Source of the DNA: an uncultured Bacilli bacterium
GTDB taxonomy: Bacteria > Bacillota_I > Bacilli_A > RF39 > UBA660
Direction of reading: 5' to 3'
Length of the DNA stretch: 64,000 nucleotides
Assembly (NCBI GenBank): GCA_934167465.1
Contig: CAKPKR010000002.1
Span: 1-64,000 of the forward strand
Of this stretch, positions 62,171 to 64,000 are shown piece after piece (within the stretch, counting starts at the first letter, position 1; every line of letters begins with the position of its first letter). The translations under genes and the position numbers were made by a program. The notes under the pieces were generated by a model. It was not told where the DNA came from. It searched no databases and worked only from the letters and a program-made list of their open reading frames with translations.

Positions 62171-62338
62171 TTATTTTTCTTCTTTATGCACTGTATGTTT
62201 TCTACATCTTGGACAGTATTTATTTAATTCCATACGTTCTGGTGTATTCTTTTTGTTTTTTGGAGTTCTATAATTTTTTTCTCCACAAACAGTACATTTT
62301 AAAGTAACAAGTGCTCTGTTTTCACCCTTTTTTGCCAT
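62171..62338 (-). CDS. rpmG: 50S ribosomal protein L33
   Basis: The 55-residue protein starts MAKKGENRALVTLKCTVCGE and has NKKNTPERMELNKYCPRCRKHT: the L33 pattern with the zinc-binding CxxC ... CxxC form. GAGGAGGAAATAAG precedes ATG. Confidence 0.95.
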   Translation of the reverse strand: MAKKGENRALVTLKCTVCGEKNYRTPKNKKNTPERMELNKYCPRCRKHTVHKEEK

Positions 62339-62443
62339 CTTATTTCCTCCTCCCGAAAAACACTACTACTATTATATCAAATTATTTATATTTTTCAAAT
62401 ATTTATTTAAAAAATAATCTCATAGCTGCTATATTATAACACA

Positions 62444-64000
62444 TTATTTATATAGTTCAAAGTATTTTTTACTAATTTGATTACTAATTCTTTTATTTAC
62501 ACTCGATTGATAATAAGAATCAGCAATAGCTATATCAGGTGAAACTGCTACAAAAACGACATTTGGATTATCATATGGAGCATATCCTGCAAATGTAGCA
62601 GATATTGTTTCAGTATCAATTTCACCATCACCATCGGTATCAACAAAACTTTGACTTGTACCTGTTTTTCCTGCTGGTGAATATGATCTATCAATATAAC
62701 CTGATCCTGTTCCACCATAATCCAAAACTTCTTTAAAACCTTGTTTTACTCTATCAATATATATTTGTTCTGTATTTACTTTATTCAATATTTCCGTCTT
62801 ATTTTCAAATATTTTTTTAGTTAAATCCGAATCATAACTATATACTTCTTTTAATAAATAAGGTTTTACTCTATTTCCATCATTAACTATTGTACTCATA
62901 TATTGTAGTAATTGAATTGGTGTATAGTTATCGTATTGTCCAATAGCAAAGTCTAATAATAAGCCTCCTTTTTCTAGTTTTCCTTTATATCCTTCTATTT
63001 CTAGTGGTAAATCAATTCCCGTTTTAACGCCTAATCCAAATTCCGCAAATGTATTTCTATATGTTTTGAAAGCTTCACTACTAGGATTAAATGGCATATC
63101 ATAAAAATAGCTTGCCCCAGCTACTTTAATAGCGGTATAAAACTGATAAACATTGCTTGAATATTTCAGTGCTTTTAAATCATCTATTGTTCCTAAGTTT
63201 TTCCAAGAACATTTAGATGGTGCTCCTCTTAATTTTATGCAACTATCGTATCTTGTTTCTCCTATTTTTAAAGCACCCGTATTATATCCTACTATTTGTG
63301 ATGCACCTTTTATTATTGAACCAACTACTACAGGAGAGGTTAATATTCCTGGTGTATAATCATATATTGTACCATTTATGATTTGTTTTCCAGCCATTGC
63401 TAAAACTTCTCCAGTTTTAGGATTTCCTATTAATACAAATGATCGATTATAGTATGTTGTATATGGTTCATTTTTAGCTTTAGTAATTTCTTCTATTAAT
63501 ATTTCTTCTACAGCTTTTTGTAATTCTATATCAATTGTTAAAACTAAATCATTTCCTCTATGGCCACTACTTACTAATTCTAATTCATTTCCTCTACCAA
63601 GTTTGTATTTGTTTTTTTCACCTTTTAAATAGTCATCATATTGTAATTCCAAATAACTAGTTCCTACTCTATCAGAAATACTGTAACCTCTACTTAAATA
63701 TTTATCTTTGGTATCAGATGGAATAGTTCCAACTGTGCCTAAAATGCTTTTAAAAACTGTATCATATGGATATATTCTCTCCCAATCTAATTTTATGTCT
63801 ATTCCATTAATATTAGATGTAGCTATATATGCATATTCTTCATCCGTTACATTTTCTTTTTTTATTATTTTTTCGGTATATGAATATCCTTCATTCATTA
63901 AAAAATAAATTTTTATAGCTTCTTTATCTAATTCATTATACTTATCTAATTCTCCTTGTTTTACTCTTTCTATTTTATATTTTTCGATATCATTACTTGT
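62444..64000 (-). CDS. Class B penicillin-binding protein (PBP2/FtsI type), N-terminus beyond window
   Basis: This transpeptidase cross-links peptidoglycan. The frame is open to the window edge, so only the last 518 residues are present. A dimerisation-type domain (SDRVGTSYLELQYDDYLKG) is followed by VLTIDIELQKAVEEIL and the transpeptidase domain: SxxK as SIIK (VVVGSIIKGAS), SxN as SSN (LKYSSNVYQFY) and KTG as AGKTGTSQSF. The usual PGSTFK is replaced by VGSIIK. An EF-hand-like DTDGDGEID loop follows KTG. An internal ATG at 63896-63898 is not the start, as the reading frame continues upstream. Confidence 0.92.
   Translation of the reverse strand, partial: TSNDIEKYKIERVKQGELDKYNELDKEAIKIYFLMNEGYSYTEKIIKKENVTDEEYAYIATSNINGIDIKLDWERIYPYDTVFKSILGTVGTIPSDTKDKYLSRGYSISDRVGTSYLELQYDDYLKGEKNKYKLGRGNELELVSSGHRGNDLVLTIDIELQKAVEEILIEEITKAKNEPYTTYYNRSFVLIGNPKTGEVLAMAGKQIINGTIYDYTPGILTSPVVVGSIIKGASQIVGYNTGALKIGETRYDSCIKLRGAPSKCSWKNLGTIDDLKALKYSSNVYQFYTAIKVAGASYFYDMPFNPSSEAFKTYRNTFAEFGLGVKTGIDLPLEIEGYKGKLEKGGLLLDFAIGQYDNYTPIQLLQYMSTIVNDGNRVKPYLLKEVYSYDSDLTKKIFENKTEILNKVNTEQIYIDRVKQGFKEVLDYGGTGSGYIDRSYSPAGKTGTSQSFVDTDGDGEIDTETISATFAGYAPYDNPNVVFVAVSPDIAIADSYYQSSVNKRISNQISKKYFELYK

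Overview
The window comes from a very AT-rich bacterial chromosome (about one quarter G+C by eye) of a low-GC Bacillota lineage. The standard code applies: TGA ends several genes and Trp is TGG. Shine-Dalgarno signals are either AGGAGG or, very often, GGTGAT, which pairs with the ATCACC end of 16S rRNA. Gene order matches Bacillus in places: yqfC-yqfD then ybeY-dgkA-cdd-era-yqzL-DUF1653-recO, and murE-mraY-yvcK-murD. The Val and Leu T-boxes, the shortened genes and the many GFTLIE prepilins suggest an uncultured, host-associated Bacilli/Mollicutes-type organism. The sporulation-type genes (yqfC, yqfD, two tiny YjcZ-like membrane proteins behind a sigma-K-like promoter) suggest a spore-forming organism or ancestor. 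The lineage call is inference.

Layout. 0-1.6 kb: the 3'-truncated end (in the window) of a minus-strand gene made of 29-residue helical repeats, with one position that switches between F, K, Q and R. 1.7-8.7 kb: tRNA-Ile, a PrsA-like foldase, two tiny membrane proteins, recX, ssb, sufB, polA. 8.7-9.5 kb: two tandem copies of a likely type I toxin-antitoxin locus. 9.6-14.5 kb: uvsE and an ABC transporter with two ATPases around one large permease. 14.8-19 kb: a prepilin fused to an FGE/C-type-lectin-like domain with a G+C-rich 3' end, tcdA, and three near-identical prepilins. 19-28.5 kb: valS and leuS under T-box control (LeuRS carries an inserted Nudix domain), a metalloprotease-like gene pair, eno. 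28.6-35.7 kb: murD, yvcK, mraY, murE, gltX, with a surface-protein gene inserted among them. 35.7-36.5 kb: a second, different family of tandem type I toxin-antitoxin-like loci. 36.5-47.3 kb: hypothetical genes, a divergent PAP2, then the recO-era-cdd-dgkA-ybeY-VanZ-yqfD-yqfC cluster and a decayed ORF6N gene. 47.3-57 kb: five more members of the surface-protein family, an ABC-2 exporter, a DUF1016 nuclease, UPF0316, three tandem VanY-type carboxypeptidases. 57-64 kb: thioredoxin-like protein, a short SMC, a prepilin, efp, a small ORF, rpmG and a class B PBP that runs off the window.

How the pieces fit. The housekeeping genes are translation (tRNA-Ile, ValRS, LeuRS, GltX, EF-P, L33), replication and repair (PolA, SSB, RecX, RecO, UvsE, SMC) and wall synthesis (MurD, MurE, MraY, PBP, VanY). 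Around them lies a surface-variation layer. Six secreted proteins share a leader and a short conserved module but have unrelated C-termini. Each has a promoter with a ten-G run inside an unusual 19-bp spacer. A prepilin-lectin fusion uses the same promoter layout without the pure G run. The most unusual signals are this promoter class, the four type I toxin-antitoxin-like loci, the code-like repeat protein and the possible diversity-generating-retroelement target.
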